Positions 19,354 through 28,056 are shown, counted from the first letter of the stretch. The stretch: 64,000 bases of DNA from Halobacillus litoralis (GCF_020524025.1 NZ_JAIVKN010000002.1:1-64000); one strand, 5' to 3'. A program made the numbers and translations. The notes: generated by a model from the letters alone, not told the origin.

Positions 19354-20298
19354 ATGAGTTCAATACAAAATCAAAAAGTTAAAGCTTCCTTGAATGAACG
19401 TGAAGGATTCCAAGTTTGGTGGAGACTGCTTCGTCCTCACACTTTAACCGCTGCCTTCGTTCCCGTTTTTGTTGGAACAATGCTGGCGGCCATTGAGCAG
19501 TCGATTAACTTCTGGTTATTTGCCGCCATGCTGCTCGCCTCCATCCTCATTCAAGCGGCCACAAATATGTTTAACGAATATTACGATTACGCTAGAGGAT
19601 TGGATAATGAAAATTCTGTTGGTATCGGTGGTGCGATTGTACGTGACGGCATCCGTCCAGGCACAGTTTTGACACTAGCGGTCAGCTTTTTTATCGTTTC
19701 CGGTTTACTCGGGGTCTATATCTGCGCAGCCTCAAGCTGGTGGATTGCGCTCATAGGACTTATTTCCATGTTGTTTGGCTATCTGTATACCGGAGGACCT
19801 TTACCAATTGCCTATACTCCTTTTGGTGAAGTAACTGCTGGATTCTTTATGGGAACCATCATTATCGGCATTAGTTATTATATCCAGACGCTTACAATCA
19901 CTTCGGAAGTTCTGATTGTTTCCATTCCTGTCGCTATTTTTGTAGGAGCTATTCTTCTTGCAAACAATATTCGTGACAGGGTGGGAGATGCGGAAAACGG
20001 AAGGAAAACTTTGGCCATCCTCTTTGGTCACAAAGGTGCCGTCCGCTTCCTGACGATTCTTTATGTTGCAGCCTTTTTGCTGACAGGGATTCTAATTTTC
20101 ACGAGTGTACTCCCGTTGTGGTCTTTCCTGACATTCTTTAGTTTAAGAAAAGCTTATCAGGCCATTCAGGGATTTGCAGGAAAAAATGAGCCACTCGAGA
20201 TGATGCCCGCTATGAAAGCAACCGCGCAAACCAATACCATTTACGGTTTTCTGCTGGGCTTATCACTGCTGATACACCTATATTTCCCTATCGGCTGA
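19354..20298 (+). CDS. menA: 1,4-Dihydroxy-2-naphthoate polyprenyltransferase
   Basis: A 314-aa UbiA-family membrane prenyltransferase that attaches the isoprenoid tail to DHNA, giving demethylmenaquinone. About nine hydrophobic segments are visible. The two prenyl-diphosphate/Mg sites are NMFNEYYDYARGLD near residue 71 and NNIRDRVGDAENGRKT near residue 205. AAGGGAGAG precedes the ATG. It is divergent from the men operon and followed by a terminator, then a likely DHNA-CoA thioesterase gene. Confidence 0.95.
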   Translation: MSSIQNQKVKASLNEREGFQVWWRLLRPHTLTAAFVPVFVGTMLAAIEQSINFWLFAAMLLASILIQAATNMFNEYYDYARGLDNENSVGIGGAIVRDGIRPGTVLTLAVSFFIVSGLLGVYICAASSWWIALIGLISMLFGYLYTGGPLPIAYTPFGEVTAGFFMGTIIIGISYYIQTLTITSEVLIVSIPVAIFVGAILLANNIRDRVGDAENGRKTLAILFGHKGAVRFLTILYVAAFLLTGILIFTSVLPLWSFLTFFSLRKAYQAIQGFAGKNEPLEMMPAMKATAQTNTIYGFLLGLSLLIHLYFPIG

Positions 20299-20352
20299 TA
20301 GAAAGAAACAGACAGAGCACATTATAAAAGTTCGAAAAAATCTAATTTTCAA

Positions 20353-20383
20353 AAAAGAAGGATGGTCATCCATCCTTCTTTTG
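20353..20383 (+). terminator. menA terminator
   Basis: AAAAGAAGGATGG, 4-nt loop and exact complement ending in TTTT. Confidence 0.88.
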
Positions 20384-20435
20384 TATAGGTTTGACCATTT
20401 TCACAATGGGAATATTACATAAAGGATGGATGAAT

Positions 20436-20831
20436 ATGAATCAATCAATGATGAACAACACCTTAATGGAAGCTTTGGGCATGGAAGTTATTGAAGCCAA
20501 GGCAGATTCTGTGGTTATACGCATGCCTGTAGATGAAAGGACCCGTCAACCGATGGGCTTCCTGCATGGCGGAGCAAGTGTAGCTTTAGCAGAGAGTGCA
20601 GCCAGCATAGGGGCTTTCTTAAACATTGACTCTGAAAAACAGCAGGTGTTTGGAGTCGAAATTAATGCAAATCATATAAAAAGTGTGCGCGATGGTTATG
20701 TCATCGGAACGGCAGTCCCTGCTCATATTGGCAGAAACACGATGGTGTGGGAGATAAAAATTCTAAATGAAGCAGATGAACTGCTCTGTCTCTCCAGGTG
20801 TACCATCGGAGTCGTTCCTTTGAAGAAATAA
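20436..20831 (+). CDS. Hotdog-fold thioesterase, probable DHNA-CoA thioesterase (MenI/YuxO-like)
   Basis: A 131-aa PaaI-type hotdog thioesterase. The family core HGGASVALAESAAS, with its catalytic acid, lies around residues 45-58. It resembles B. subtilis YuxO, and its place next to menA suggests that it hydrolyses DHNA-CoA, the step between MenB and MenA. The exact start is uncertain: ATG at 20430 or 20436 both follow AAAGGATGG. Another acyl-CoA substrate cannot be excluded. Confidence 0.78.
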   Translation: MNQSMMNNTLMEALGMEVIEAKADSVVIRMPVDERTRQPMGFLHGGASVALAESAASIGAFLNIDSEKQQVFGVEINANHIKSVRDGYVIGTAVPAHIGRNTMVWEIKILNEADELLCLSRCTIGVVPLKK

Positions 20832-20865
20832 GACCATCCTTACTAGAATAAGGAGCTGGTATACA

Positions 20866-21246
20866 ATGTTGACAGAACAAAAGCAAAAGAAGTTAAAAGA
20901 CCGTCTTTTGGAGATGAAAGCAGAAGCGGAAAAGCAAATGGAAGATTATCAGGATGACCAGGCCAAGGAGGATTATCCAAACGACCGTACCGGCGAAATC
21001 TCAAGCGTAGCCGATCACCCGGGGGATCAGGGAACCGATCAGTTTGAAAGAGAAAAGGAACAGACATTTTATGAACAGGCCCGAGAAAAATTGATGGAAG
21101 TGGAAGATGCCCTGCAGCGCATGGAGGAAGGTCGTTACGGAGTCAGTGAGAAATCTGGTGATCCTATTCCGGTTGAACGTCTGGAAGCCATGCCAACAGC
21201 ACGATATAAGGTCGAAGAATTAGAAGAGATGGAAAGAAACTCATAA
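20866..21246 (+). CDS. DksA/TraR-like protein without the zinc finger (YteA/YocK type)
   Basis: A 126-aa highly charged protein. An N-terminal helical pair (KQKKLKDRLLEMKAEAEKQ, then FEREKEQTFYEQ) leads into the DksA-type block MEEGRYGVSEKSGDPIPVERLEAMP. Where DksA/TraR proteins have four zinc cysteines, this protein has none. It is shorter than B. subtilis YteA. A role in RNA polymerase control or sporulation is possible by family, but unproven. AAGGAG precedes the ATG and a strong terminator follows. Confidence 0.8.
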   Translation: MLTEQKQKKLKDRLLEMKAEAEKQMEDYQDDQAKEDYPNDRTGEISSVADHPGDQGTDQFEREKEQTFYEQAREKLMEVEDALQRMEEGRYGVSEKSGDPIPVERLEAMPTARYKVEELEEMERNS

Positions 21247-21274
21247 AATGTATGAAAATATCAACGAACGAAAC

Positions 21275-21304
21275 AAGAGCTCCGGTAACAATACCGGAGC
21301 TCTT
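21275..21304 (+). terminator. Terminator after the DksA-like gene
   Basis: AGAGCTCCGGTA, 4-nt loop and exact complement. It is symmetrical enough to serve the convergent lipoprotein gene too. Confidence 0.85.
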
Positions 21305-21315
21305 TGACATTCCCT

Positions 21316-21642
21316 TTAGTCACGTTCTCTAAGCTGTTCCGAGGGTTCTTCATCAAGATCGGGCTCTTCCTCATCCATGTTATATGGTGTGTCAGGCTCG
21401 TTGTCTTTTTTCACATCTCGCTTCATGTCTCTTTCCAGCTCGTTGATATCCTGGTACTCACGATAGTCACGATTTCTCTCTCTCATTAAATCGTTCATCT
21501 CCCTATCGTTGTCCTGCTCGTATCTGGCCGGCTCATAATTAATGTCGTCAGGCTGATTGTTATCATCATTCATCGCACAGGCCGTTAAAACCAACGAAAA
21601 CAAAACCAATGTCAAAATAGCCGGAGTCCCTTTGTTCCTCAC
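21316..21642 (-). CDS. Small acidic lipoprotein of unknown function
   Basis: A 108-aa protein with a signal peptide ending in lipobox LTAC (Cys 22), then a strongly charged, low-complexity mature part rich in D, E, R and N (for example REYQDINELERDMKRDVK). The start is taken as GTG at 21640-21642, eight nt after AGAGG; another GTG three codons upstream overlaps that site. It is probably anchored on the outer face of the membrane. No family is recognised. Confidence 0.65.
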   Translation of the reverse strand: MRNKGTPAILTLVLFSLVLTACAMNDDNNQPDDINYEPARYEQDNDREMNDLMRERNRDYREYQDINELERDMKRDVKKDNEPDTPYNMDEEEPDLDEEPSEQLRERD

Positions 21643-21777
21643 ACGAAACACCTCTTCACAAATATTTTAATGCACCATTAATATTTGCTGTTTTGTGGGT
21701 TTTACTCAGCGAAAAACAGATCGTTTTTATAGAATTTGCTTTGCTATATCTCTATTTTGACTTCACTTTTAAATGAT

Positions 21778-21923
21778 TATAATTGAATAAGGGGTGCTGA
21801 GGAAGCCCGTCAGTCCCCGCAAAGAAGTCAATCCTTCCTAACTGCCTCAAACTCAAATCCTATTTCAGAAATTCATACCAATGTTTAACTAAAACAAAAA
21901 AGCTGCCAACAAAGCCGGCAGCC
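21778..21923 (+). ncRNA. Candidate small RNA (weak)
   Basis: A plus-strand TATAAT (21778-21783) with TTGACT 15 nt before it (21757-21762) points into a 308-nt gene-free gap. Downstream are a GC-rich hairpin (GGGG...CTGA / TCAG...CCCC, about 21791-21818) and, 110 nt on, a terminator-like stem. No open reading frame follows. The spacer is short, so this is only a candidate. Confidence 0.25.
21895..21923 (-). terminator. ribU terminator
   Basis: GCTGCC, 9-nt loop, GGCAGC, with a T run on the minus strand and a T-rich stretch on the plus strand. Confidence 0.75.
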
Positions 21924-21959
21924 TCCTTTTCTTCTATATTTAGATTCTTCTTAAGCCAA

Positions 21960-22556
21960 TCAAGCTGCAGAGGAGGACCGTGTCCGCTTCTGCTCAATCC
22001 ATGGCTTCATTTTTATGAATAGTAAGGCAAATAAAACACTCACAATAAGTGCTTTCAGAGCATTGAATGGAAGAATACCTGTTAGTACTGTATATCCTTT
22101 CACCTGAGCACTCATTTCCCACCCCATAAACCAACTGTACGCTGGCAGGATGATAAGATAATTCAGCACAGCCATTCCGAGAGCCATCGTCAATGAACCG
22201 ATCACCAATCCGGTTTTGATTGATTTTTCACTTTTAAATTTGTGATAAATGAGCCCGACAGGAAACACAAATAATACCCCGGCCATAAAGTTAGCTAAAA
22301 TCCCAATTGGATCACCGGCACCTGTATAAATAAGGTATAAACCATTCTTTAAAGCTTCGACAATAATACCTGCCGCAGGAGTTAATAAAATTGCGGCCAA
22401 GAGAGCAGGTACATCACTAAAATCGACCTCCAAATAAGGCGGCAGGAGTGGTAAAGGAAAACTCAAAAACATCAGCACCATAGAAATGGCTCCAAACAAC
22501 GCTAAAAAAATTAGTCTCATCAGTTTTGATGATTGTCCTGTTAAAGGATTCATCAT
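21960..22556 (-). CDS. ribU: Riboflavin ECF transporter substrate-binding subunit RibU
   Basis: A 198-aa S-component with about six membrane segments that binds riboflavin and needs the shared EcfA-EcfA'-EcfT module, not encoded here, for ATP-driven uptake. Typical are LPPYLEVDFSDVPALLAA, ALKNGLYLIYTGAGDPIG and a basic C-terminus. An FMN riboswitch in the leader confirms a flavin role. GGGGGAG precedes two consecutive ATG codons; the first is used here. Confidence 0.93.
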   Translation of the reverse strand: MMNPLTGQSSKLMRLIFLALFGAISMVLMFLSFPLPLLPPYLEVDFSDVPALLAAILLTPAAGIIVEALKNGLYLIYTGAGDPIGILANFMAGVLFVFPVGLIYHKFKSEKSIKTGLVIGSLTMALGMAVLNYLIILPAYSWFMGWEMSAQVKGYTVLTGILPFNALKALIVSVLFALLFIKMKPWIEQKRTRSSSAA

Positions 22557-22625
22557 CGATCTCCCCCTTCATCTTTTACATCGATTCACATCCCAGATGA
22601 AGGTTGGCGGCATTCTTTGACTAAT

Positions 22626-22657
22626 AAAAAACCCTTAAGCTGTTAGGGCTTAGGGTT
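22626..22657 (-). terminator. FMN riboswitch terminator
   Basis: On the minus strand AACCCTAAGC pairs with GCTTAAGGGTT and is followed by T residues, between aptamer and ribU start. Confidence 0.85.
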
Positions 22658-22713
22658 GATGGTTAGTCCATAGGAAACTAGAGGCAGCTAAATGAATACT
22701 GCCTGTTCCGCTC

Positions 22714-22854
22714 GACATCTTCTCCCATCCAGACTTTAACTGTCGGTCCCGGATTTTCACCAGGTCCACCACATACAACATATGCGGGTCACGGACTTAA
22801 GGTCATACTGCACCTCTTACCGTCGGTCGGGAATTTCACCCTGCCCCGAAGATG
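22714..22854 (-). promoter_or_regulatory. FMN riboswitch (RFN element) of ribU
   Basis: The minus strand contains ATCTTCGGGGCAGGGTGAAA, CCCGACCG, ACCGACAGT, a GTGAAAATCCGG segment, and closing GGATGGGAGAAGAT, the ordered landmarks of the RFN aptamer. FMN binding terminates transcription of the riboflavin transporter gene. Confidence 0.95.
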
Positions 22855-22878
22855 GAATCGATATATGATTGTATATTC

Positions 22879-22906
22879 ATTTTATAGAAGAAAATGAAAA
22901 ACTGCA
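22879..22906 (-). promoter_or_regulatory. Probable ribU promoter
   Basis: Minus-strand -35 TTGCAG (22901-22906), 16-nt spacer and -10 TAAAAT (22879-22884), just upstream of the aptamer. Confidence 0.5.
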
Positions 22907-22923
22907 ACAAAAAAATCCCCACT

Positions 22924-23136
22924 CTACTGAGCAGGGAATCCGGCTTTGCCTGTAGCATCAATAAATAGTCGCAGGGTGGAGGAAACGGTAGATAAATCGA
23001 CCAAGCCGTCCTCACTTTCCTTCACCTTGTCGAGCTGCAGCATAATGTAATCGTCATAGCCATGCACATACACCTGTCCTGCACATATCTTCCCTTTTAA
23101 AGACTCTATCTGTTGATGAAGCGTTTCACGGTCCAT
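22924..23136 (-). CDS. Small protein of unknown function
   Basis: A soluble 70-aa protein starting MDRETLHQQIESLKGK, with a mixed charged helix and a VHGYDDYIMLQLD strand-like part. The ATG at 23136 follows AGGAG at good spacing; a GTG three codons upstream lies too close to it. The gene lies between the ytoP terminator and the ribU promoter. No family is recognised. Confidence 0.6.
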   Translation of the reverse strand: MDRETLHQQIESLKGKICAGQVYVHGYDDYIMLQLDKVKESEDGLVDLSTVSSTLRLFIDATGKAGFPAQ

Positions 23137-23202
23137 GCAGATCACTCCTTAGTTACTGAAGATTATATCTGCTATTCTGTCCATTTATGATTACAAATAA
23201 AC

Positions 23203-23231
23203 AAAAGGCCCGGCTTAAGCCGGACCTTTTT
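23203..23231 (-). terminator. ytoP terminator
   Basis: AAAGGTCCGGCTTAAGCCGGGCCTTT on the minus strand, described as arms 23204-23216 and 23217-23229, followed by TGTTTAT. Confidence 0.78.
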
Positions 23232-23233
23232 CA

Positions 23234-24295
23234 TTATTCATCATCTAATGGATTCATACTTTCCTGTCCCGTCATGTTAGAAATCATAGTTACAAGTAGA
23301 TCAATTTCTTCTTCGATATCTTGTATACTTGCCGTTTCAACAGGAGAGTGCATATAGCGCAGAGGTAAGGACACGAGACTTACAGGTACACCTTTCCCTG
23401 TAAGACGCATTTTGTCAGCATCCGTACCTGTCATACGAGGAGTCAATTCATACTGTACTTTCATATCAAGAGTTTTCGCCGTTCTCTCTAAAAGTTGATT
23501 AATCTTTCGATTGATAGGCGCTCCTTTTGCAAGAACAGGGCCGCCTTCCAAGCGGATATCCCCATGCTTATTAGTATTCACGCCCGGATAATCCGTTGCG
23601 AACGTTACATCACAGGCAATAGCCATTGTTGGTTCAATCCCTGCTGCAGCAAAGTAGGCACCTCCCATATTCGTTTCCTCGTTCACCGTACTCGCGGCAT
23701 ACACACCTACTTTGAGGTCTTTTTGCGATAATTTCCTCAAAACCTCACCAACAATAAACTGACCTGTACGATTGTCAAGACCACGCCCGGATATGTAACG
23801 ATCCATCATCATTTCAGGGCTTCTTTTATATACGGCTAAATCACCAATCTGTACAAATTTTTCCATTTCTTCTTTTGATTGAGCACCACAGTCAATGAAA
23901 AGTTCCTCAAGGCCAAAATCGCCTTTTAGTCCTCCGTGATGCTGGGCGTTTACACCAATAACCCCGGAAACTTCTTTCCCATACCCGAGAACGGTCACCT
24001 TCATTCCAACAGCTGCTTTAGGATTAATTCCACCCATTTTATCAAAGTGAAGATACCCGCGCTCATCGATACGATTAATAACAAGCCCGATTTCATCACA
24101 GTGACCGGCAAGCATCACTTTAAATTCCGCTTCCGGGTTCAACACAGCGATTGCATTCCCTGCATGATCGGTCTGAATCTCATCAGCAAAAGGTTCCATT
24201 TCTTTCATCCATCTTTTCTGGATGTTCATCTCCATACTGGATGGGGATGGTGTACTTAATAACTCCATTAAAAAATCCACACGTTCTTTTTCCAT
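23234..24295 (-). CDS. ytoP: M42-family aminopeptidase YtoP
   Basis: A 353-aa dinuclear metallo-aminopeptidase (glutamyl aminopeptidase/endoglucanase M family). Metal and catalytic motifs are LAGHCDEIG, GRGLDNRTG, VNEETNMGG and ACDVTFATD, with a closing RYMHSPVE histidine. The start MEKERVDFL follows AAAGGAGG; upstream in-frame codons lack a ribosome site. B. subtilis YtoP has nearly the same length. It is cytoplasmic, degrades peptides, and stands alone with its own terminator. Confidence 0.92.
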   Translation of the reverse strand: MEKERVDFLMELLSTPSPSSMEMNIQKRWMKEMEPFADEIQTDHAGNAIAVLNPEAEFKVMLAGHCDEIGLVINRIDERGYLHFDKMGGINPKAAVGMKVTVLGYGKEVSGVIGVNAQHHGGLKGDFGLEELFIDCGAQSKEEMEKFVQIGDLAVYKRSPEMMMDRYISGRGLDNRTGQFIVGEVLRKLSQKDLKVGVYAASTVNEETNMGGAYFAAAGIEPTMAIACDVTFATDYPGVNTNKHGDIRLEGGPVLAKGAPINRKINQLLERTAKTLDMKVQYELTPRMTGTDADKMRLTGKGVPVSLVSLPLRYMHSPVETASIQDIEEEIDLLVTMISNMTGQESMNPLDDE

Positions 24296-24415
24296 GTCTC
24301 TTCCTCCTTTTTTACTAATCATATCAAAAAATGACATATATTTTGCAAGTGATTGCATAACCTCCCCCCTAAAAGGGAACAAGAAATGGTATGTAGTTTT
24401 AGAGGAGGGGTATGA

Positions 24416-24967
24416 ATGAGTTTAGAAGAATGGTACGAAAAAGGAATGACTGCTCAAGAGTATGTGGATCAGATGAGTACCCATCAGAAAGATTTTATTT
24501 ATATATATGAAAATTTTTCCATACCTGTTGAAGACCATCCGTTATTTGCTGAAATCCAGAGTAAAAAGTGGCGGGCACTTGTCCTGACAGAAGACTGGTG
24601 CGGTGATGCCATGCTGAACTTACCAATATTTTTAAGAATTGCTGAAGCCGGACAAATCCCCACACATTTTCTTTTAAGAGATGACAACCTTGAACTAATG
24701 GACCAATACTTAACAGGCGGTCAATCAAGGTCTATACCAAAGATCATTTTCATTGATCTAGAAGGCCGTGAACAAGCTACATGGGGGCCGCGGGCACCTC
24801 AAGTGCAGGAATTCATCTCTAATTCCTTATCACGGCTGCCGTCAAAAGATGCAGAGGATTATGAGGAGAAACAAAGAGAAATGCTGACATTTATCACTAA
24901 AGCTTATCGCGACCATCATGATTTCTGGAAAGAAGTATATACAGATATAAAACAAACCATTAAATAA
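24416..24967 (+). CDS. Thioredoxin-fold protein with a single active-site Cys
   Basis: A 183-aa protein with a thioredoxin-like core: LVLTEDWCGDAMLNLP near residue 56, the cis-Pro segment SIPKIIFID near residue 103, and a long C-terminal helix. The usual WCxxC is WCGDA, so the second cysteine is missing; a monothiol or bacilliredoxin-like role is possible but unproven. GAGGAGGGG precedes the ATG. It is divergent from ytoP and ends at its own terminator. Confidence 0.8.
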   Translation: MSLEEWYEKGMTAQEYVDQMSTHQKDFIYIYENFSIPVEDHPLFAEIQSKKWRALVLTEDWCGDAMLNLPIFLRIAEAGQIPTHFLLRDDNLELMDQYLTGGQSRSIPKIIFIDLEGREQATWGPRAPQVQEFISNSLSRLPSKDAEDYEEKQREMLTFITKAYRDHHDFWKEVYTDIKQTIK

Positions 24968-24980
24968 CGTCTATTTTCAC

Positions 24981-25009
24981 ACCTGCCTTTTCAAAGGGCA
25001 GGTTTTTTT
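24981..25009 (+). terminator. Terminator after the thioredoxin-like gene
   Basis: ACCTGCCTTT, 2-3 nt loop, AAAGGGCAGGT followed by seven T. Confidence 0.85.
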
Positions 25010-25064
25010 ACGTTTGAATCTAGACTAAACATGCCATACTGAAGATAAAAAAGGGGCGTATGGC

Positions 25065-26063
25065 ATGCAATCATTGATCCGCCTTTACTTCCAAATGCCG
25101 TTATTTCTAAGGCTTTTAACGACTGTATTCTTTACTATGACTTTATTCGGCATTTTAATTCATATAATCGAACCAAATAACTTCCCTACATTTTTCGACG
25201 GTCTATGGTGGGCATTTGTAACCGGAGCTACTGTCGGATATGGAGATTATGTTCCATTAAGCACTTCCGGTAAACTGGTAGCTATTCTCCTTATCCTTTC
25301 AGGAGGAGGACTGGTTACTTTTTATATGGCAACACTGTCTGCTTCGACAGTTAAGCATGAAACAGACCTCTCAGAAGGAAAGGTACCTTATAAAGGTTCA
25401 GACCACCTTGTATTGATTGGATGGAATGAGCGGACGAGACAGTTAATTGATATGCTCGAGGAGCAGAATCTTCAAGAAAGAATTGTACTTATAGACCGCA
25501 CAATGAATCAGTTTTATCAGAGGCTGTCCAGTGTACATTTCGTTAATGGATGTGCAACAAACGAAGAAACGCTTGAACAAGCCAAACTAAGCGAAGCGAG
25601 AATGGCTATTATTACAGCTGATCCTTCTATGGAAGAAGAGCAGTCCGATCAGACGGTCATCCATCAAATTGTTGCTTTAAAAGGGCATCATCCAGGTCTG
25701 TTCATTATTGCTGAAGTTTTAACTGACCGCCAAAAAATAAATGCTCAGCGGGCCGGCGCTAATACGGTTATTCGATCAAACGATTTCATGAGCAGTCTCT
25801 TTTACCAGGAACTTTATAGAAATGATCCTGTAAAACCCTTTGAGCTTCTGCTTCAATTATTGACAGAAAGACAATTCCATGAAGAGAAGATTGAAAGTGA
25901 GCTTGTCGGCAAGCCTATACTAAGTGCGTATGAACACTTCTTAAAAGACTGCTACCAAATTATTGGGATCCGCAAAGGGGACAACCTATCCTTCAACCTT
26001 CATCCAGATATCGTCTTAGAAAAAGGGGATGTACTTGTTGTTTTCTCACCGCTCAGAAAGTAA
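25065..26063 (+). CDS. yugO: Potassium channel with RCK domain (YugO)
   Basis: A 332-aa two-TM ion channel. TM1 covers about residues 15-37, the pore loop carries the selectivity filter TVGYGDYVP near residue 56, and TM2 ends near residue 90. A cytoplasmic TrkA-N/RCK domain (VLIGWNERTRQLIDMLEE) and a TrkA-C-like tail follow. It matches B. subtilis YugO, known for K+ release in biofilm electrical signalling. Its last 18 nt overlap the convergent yugN gene. Confidence 0.9.
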   Translation: MQSLIRLYFQMPLFLRLLTTVFFTMTLFGILIHIIEPNNFPTFFDGLWWAFVTGATVGYGDYVPLSTSGKLVAILLILSGGGLVTFYMATLSASTVKHETDLSEGKVPYKGSDHLVLIGWNERTRQLIDMLEEQNLQERIVLIDRTMNQFYQRLSSVHFVNGCATNEETLEQAKLSEARMAIITADPSMEEEQSDQTVIHQIVALKGHHPGLFIIAEVLTDRQKINAQRAGANTVIRSNDFMSSLFYQELYRNDPVKPFELLLQLLTERQFHEEKIESELVGKPILSAYEHFLKDCYQIIGIRKGDNLSFNLHPDIVLEKGDVLVVFSPLRK

Positions 26064-26462
26064 CAGCTGTTCAACTTGCGTCAATAAGTCACGCCCCGCC
26101 TGAACATGTTCTTCAGGAAAAGAAGCATCCTTATCGACAGGCTCCTGAAACTGATCAAAGATAGCACGGAAATTCCCTTCTTTTACGTTGTCATCAAGGC
26201 CCGGGTTGTATTTATGGGATAAAAGAAAAGGCTCTTTCATTTCAATCATGGCATAGTCTCCCGGAGCATCCAGCGAACCTGATGTTACAACGAAAGGCAG
26301 ACGTATAAATTGATAACCCACGTGATCATCAATCTTATAGTCAAAGTACCCATGTTCATAATCCCAGTTATCAGCTAATTTAAAGCCAATCGTTTTCAGA
26401 GATTTCTCTACTTCATCAAACATAAACGCTTGCCCTGTAATTGGTGAAGATAAGGGTATCAC
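26046..26462 (-). CDS. yugN: YugN-like family protein
   Basis: A cytoplasmic 138-aa protein of the YugN-like family (function unknown), with NWDYEHGYFDYKIDD and an FIRLPF strand typical of the family. GTG at 26460-26462 is taken as the start because AAAGGAG sits eight nt upstream and homologs begin MIPL; an ATG two codons earlier is only two nt from that site. It overlaps the end of yugO tail-to-tail and follows pgi with a terminator between them. Confidence 0.85.
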   Translation of the reverse strand: MIPLSSPITGQAFMFDEVEKSLKTIGFKLADNWDYEHGYFDYKIDDHVGYQFIRLPFVVTSGSLDAPGDYAMIEMKEPFLLSHKYNPGLDDNVKEGNFRAIFDQFQEPVDKDASFPEEHVQAGRDLLTQVEQLLLSER

Positions 26463-26498
26463 ATTCATCACTCCTTTAAGTTTTACTATGCCCAAACA

Positions 26499-26542
26499 AA
26501 AAAAGCACCGATCATCCATTTTTTGGATGATCGGTGCTTTTT
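26499..26542 (-). terminator. pgi terminator
   Basis: AAAGCACCGATCATCCA, 5-nt loop and exact complement, a 17-bp stem. Its minus-strand product ends in TTTTTTTG; yugN starts just beyond it. Confidence 0.9.
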
Positions 26543-26543
26543 C

Positions 26544-27890
26544 TTATAAGCGTTTTTCTAGTTCTTCTTTTTCTTTCTCAAACCCAGGTTTACCTAATAA
26601 AGCAAACATGTTTTTCTTATACGCCTCTACGCCAGGCTGATCAAACGGATTGACACCTAACAGGTAACCGCTGATGGCACATGCTTTTTCAAAGAAGTAG
26701 ACAAGATATCCAAATGTGTACGCATCACGTTTTGGCAGGTGGAGAATTAGATTTGGTACATCCCCGTCTGTATGAGCAAGCATGGTACCCAGATACGCCT
26801 TTTCATTCACTTCATCTACTGTACCACCTGCAAGATAATTAAGACCATCTAAGTTCTGCTCGTCTTCTTCAATGGTAATATCAGAAGTTGGTGTCTCTAC
26901 ATGAAGGACGGTTTCAAAAAGATCTCTACGCCCTTCTTGAACATATTGACCAAGAGAATGTAAATCTGTTGAGAAGTTGGCAGATGCAGGGAAAATACCT
27001 TTTTGATCTTTTCCTTCACTTTCCCCAAACAACTGCTTCCACCACTCAGAAAAATACTGCAGGGAAGGCTCATAATTAATTAACATTTCAATTGTTTTGC
27101 CTTTGTTATAAAGTACATTTCGCACAGCAGCATACTGATAGGCAGGATTATCTGCAAGTTTATCTGTACTTAATTCCTGCTTGGCTTGCTGTGCTCCGTT
27201 CATCATTTCTTCAATATCAATGCCGCTTGCTGCAATAGGAAGTAAGCCGACAGCTGTTAGAACAGAATAACGCCCTCCTACATCATCGGGAACTACAAAG
27301 GACTCATACCCCTGTTCCTCAGCTAAAGTCTTCAGAGCGCCCTTCTCTTTGTCAGTAGTAGCATAAATACGTTTACGCGCTTCTTCCTGACCGTATTTAT
27401 CCTCAAGGAACTTACGGAAGATACGGAAGGCAATCGCCGGTTCCGTTGTTGTTCCACTCTTCGAGATAACATTTACAGATACGTCTTTATTCTTAAGTAC
27501 ATCAAATAGTTCATTTATATAAGGAGCGCTGATGCTGTTTCCAACGAAGAACACTTGTGGAGTGTTACGATCTTCTGATGGAAGTTCATTATAGAAGCTG
27601 TGATTCAACATCTCAAGAGCTGCTCTCGCTCCTAAATAAGAACCGCCAATCCCAATGACCAGCAATACATCAGAATCCGATTTAATTTTTTCAGCTGATT
27701 TCTTGATACGGGCAAATTCTTCTTTGTCGTAATCCTCAGGTAAATCCAACCATCCTAAGAAGTCATTTCCAGCCCCTGTTTTTTCGTGTAATGATTGATG
27801 AGCCAGCGAAACAGCTCCCTGCATATATTCGAGTTCATGTTCACCAAAAAATGGTAACGCTTTTTCATAATCAAAGCGAACGTGTGTCAT
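26544..27890 (-). CDS. pgi: Glucose-6-phosphate isomerase
   Basis: A 448-aa glycolytic enzyme interconverting glucose 6-phosphate and fructose 6-phosphate. Sugar-phosphate-binding motifs are [12 protein letters not shown] near residue 78 and [14 protein letters not shown] near residue 144; the catalytic [14 protein letters not shown] and the C-terminal Lys in [10 protein letters not shown] are present. GGAGG precedes the ATG. Neighbours on both sides match the B. subtilis yug region. Confidence 0.97.
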   Translation of the reverse strand: MTHVRFDYEKALPFFGEHELEYMQGAVSLAHQSLHEKTGAGNDFLGWLDLPEDYDKEEFARIKKSAEKIKSDSDVLLVIGIGGSYLGARAALEMLNHSFYNELPSEDRNTPQVFFVGNSISAPYINELFDVLKNKDVSVNVISKSGTTTEPAIAFRIFRKFLEDKYGQEEARKRIYATTDKEKGALKTLAEEQGYESFVVPDDVGGRYSVLTAVGLLPIAASGIDIEEMMNGAQQAKQELSTDKLADNPAYQYAAVRNVLYNKGKTIEMLINYEPSLQYFSEWWKQLFGESEGKDQKGIFPASANFSTDLHSLGQYVQEGRRDLFETVLHVETPTSDITIEEDEQNLDGLNYLAGGTVDEVNEKAYLGTMLAHTDGDVPNLILHLPKRDAYTFGYLVYFFEKACAISGYLLGVNPFDQPGVEAYKKNMFALLGKPGFEKEKEELEKRL

Positions 27891-28021
27891 GTATGATCCT
27901 CCATATCGTCATTTTTTTCTTGACCAATTTCACTTTATCGAAACCTCTTAACCAAATCAAGCAAAGTTCCATTTGTAAGCGGATTCAATTGAGAGATAGT
28001 CCTTTTGCTTAAAAAATGGAA

Positions 28022-28051
28022 AAAAGAGGCGCAGCAAATTGCACCTCTTTC
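28022..28051 (-). terminator. yugJ terminator
   Basis: AAAGAGG(T)GCA / TGC(G)CCTCTTT hairpin with T residues on the minus strand. Confidence 0.75.
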
Positions 28052-28056
28052 TTTTC

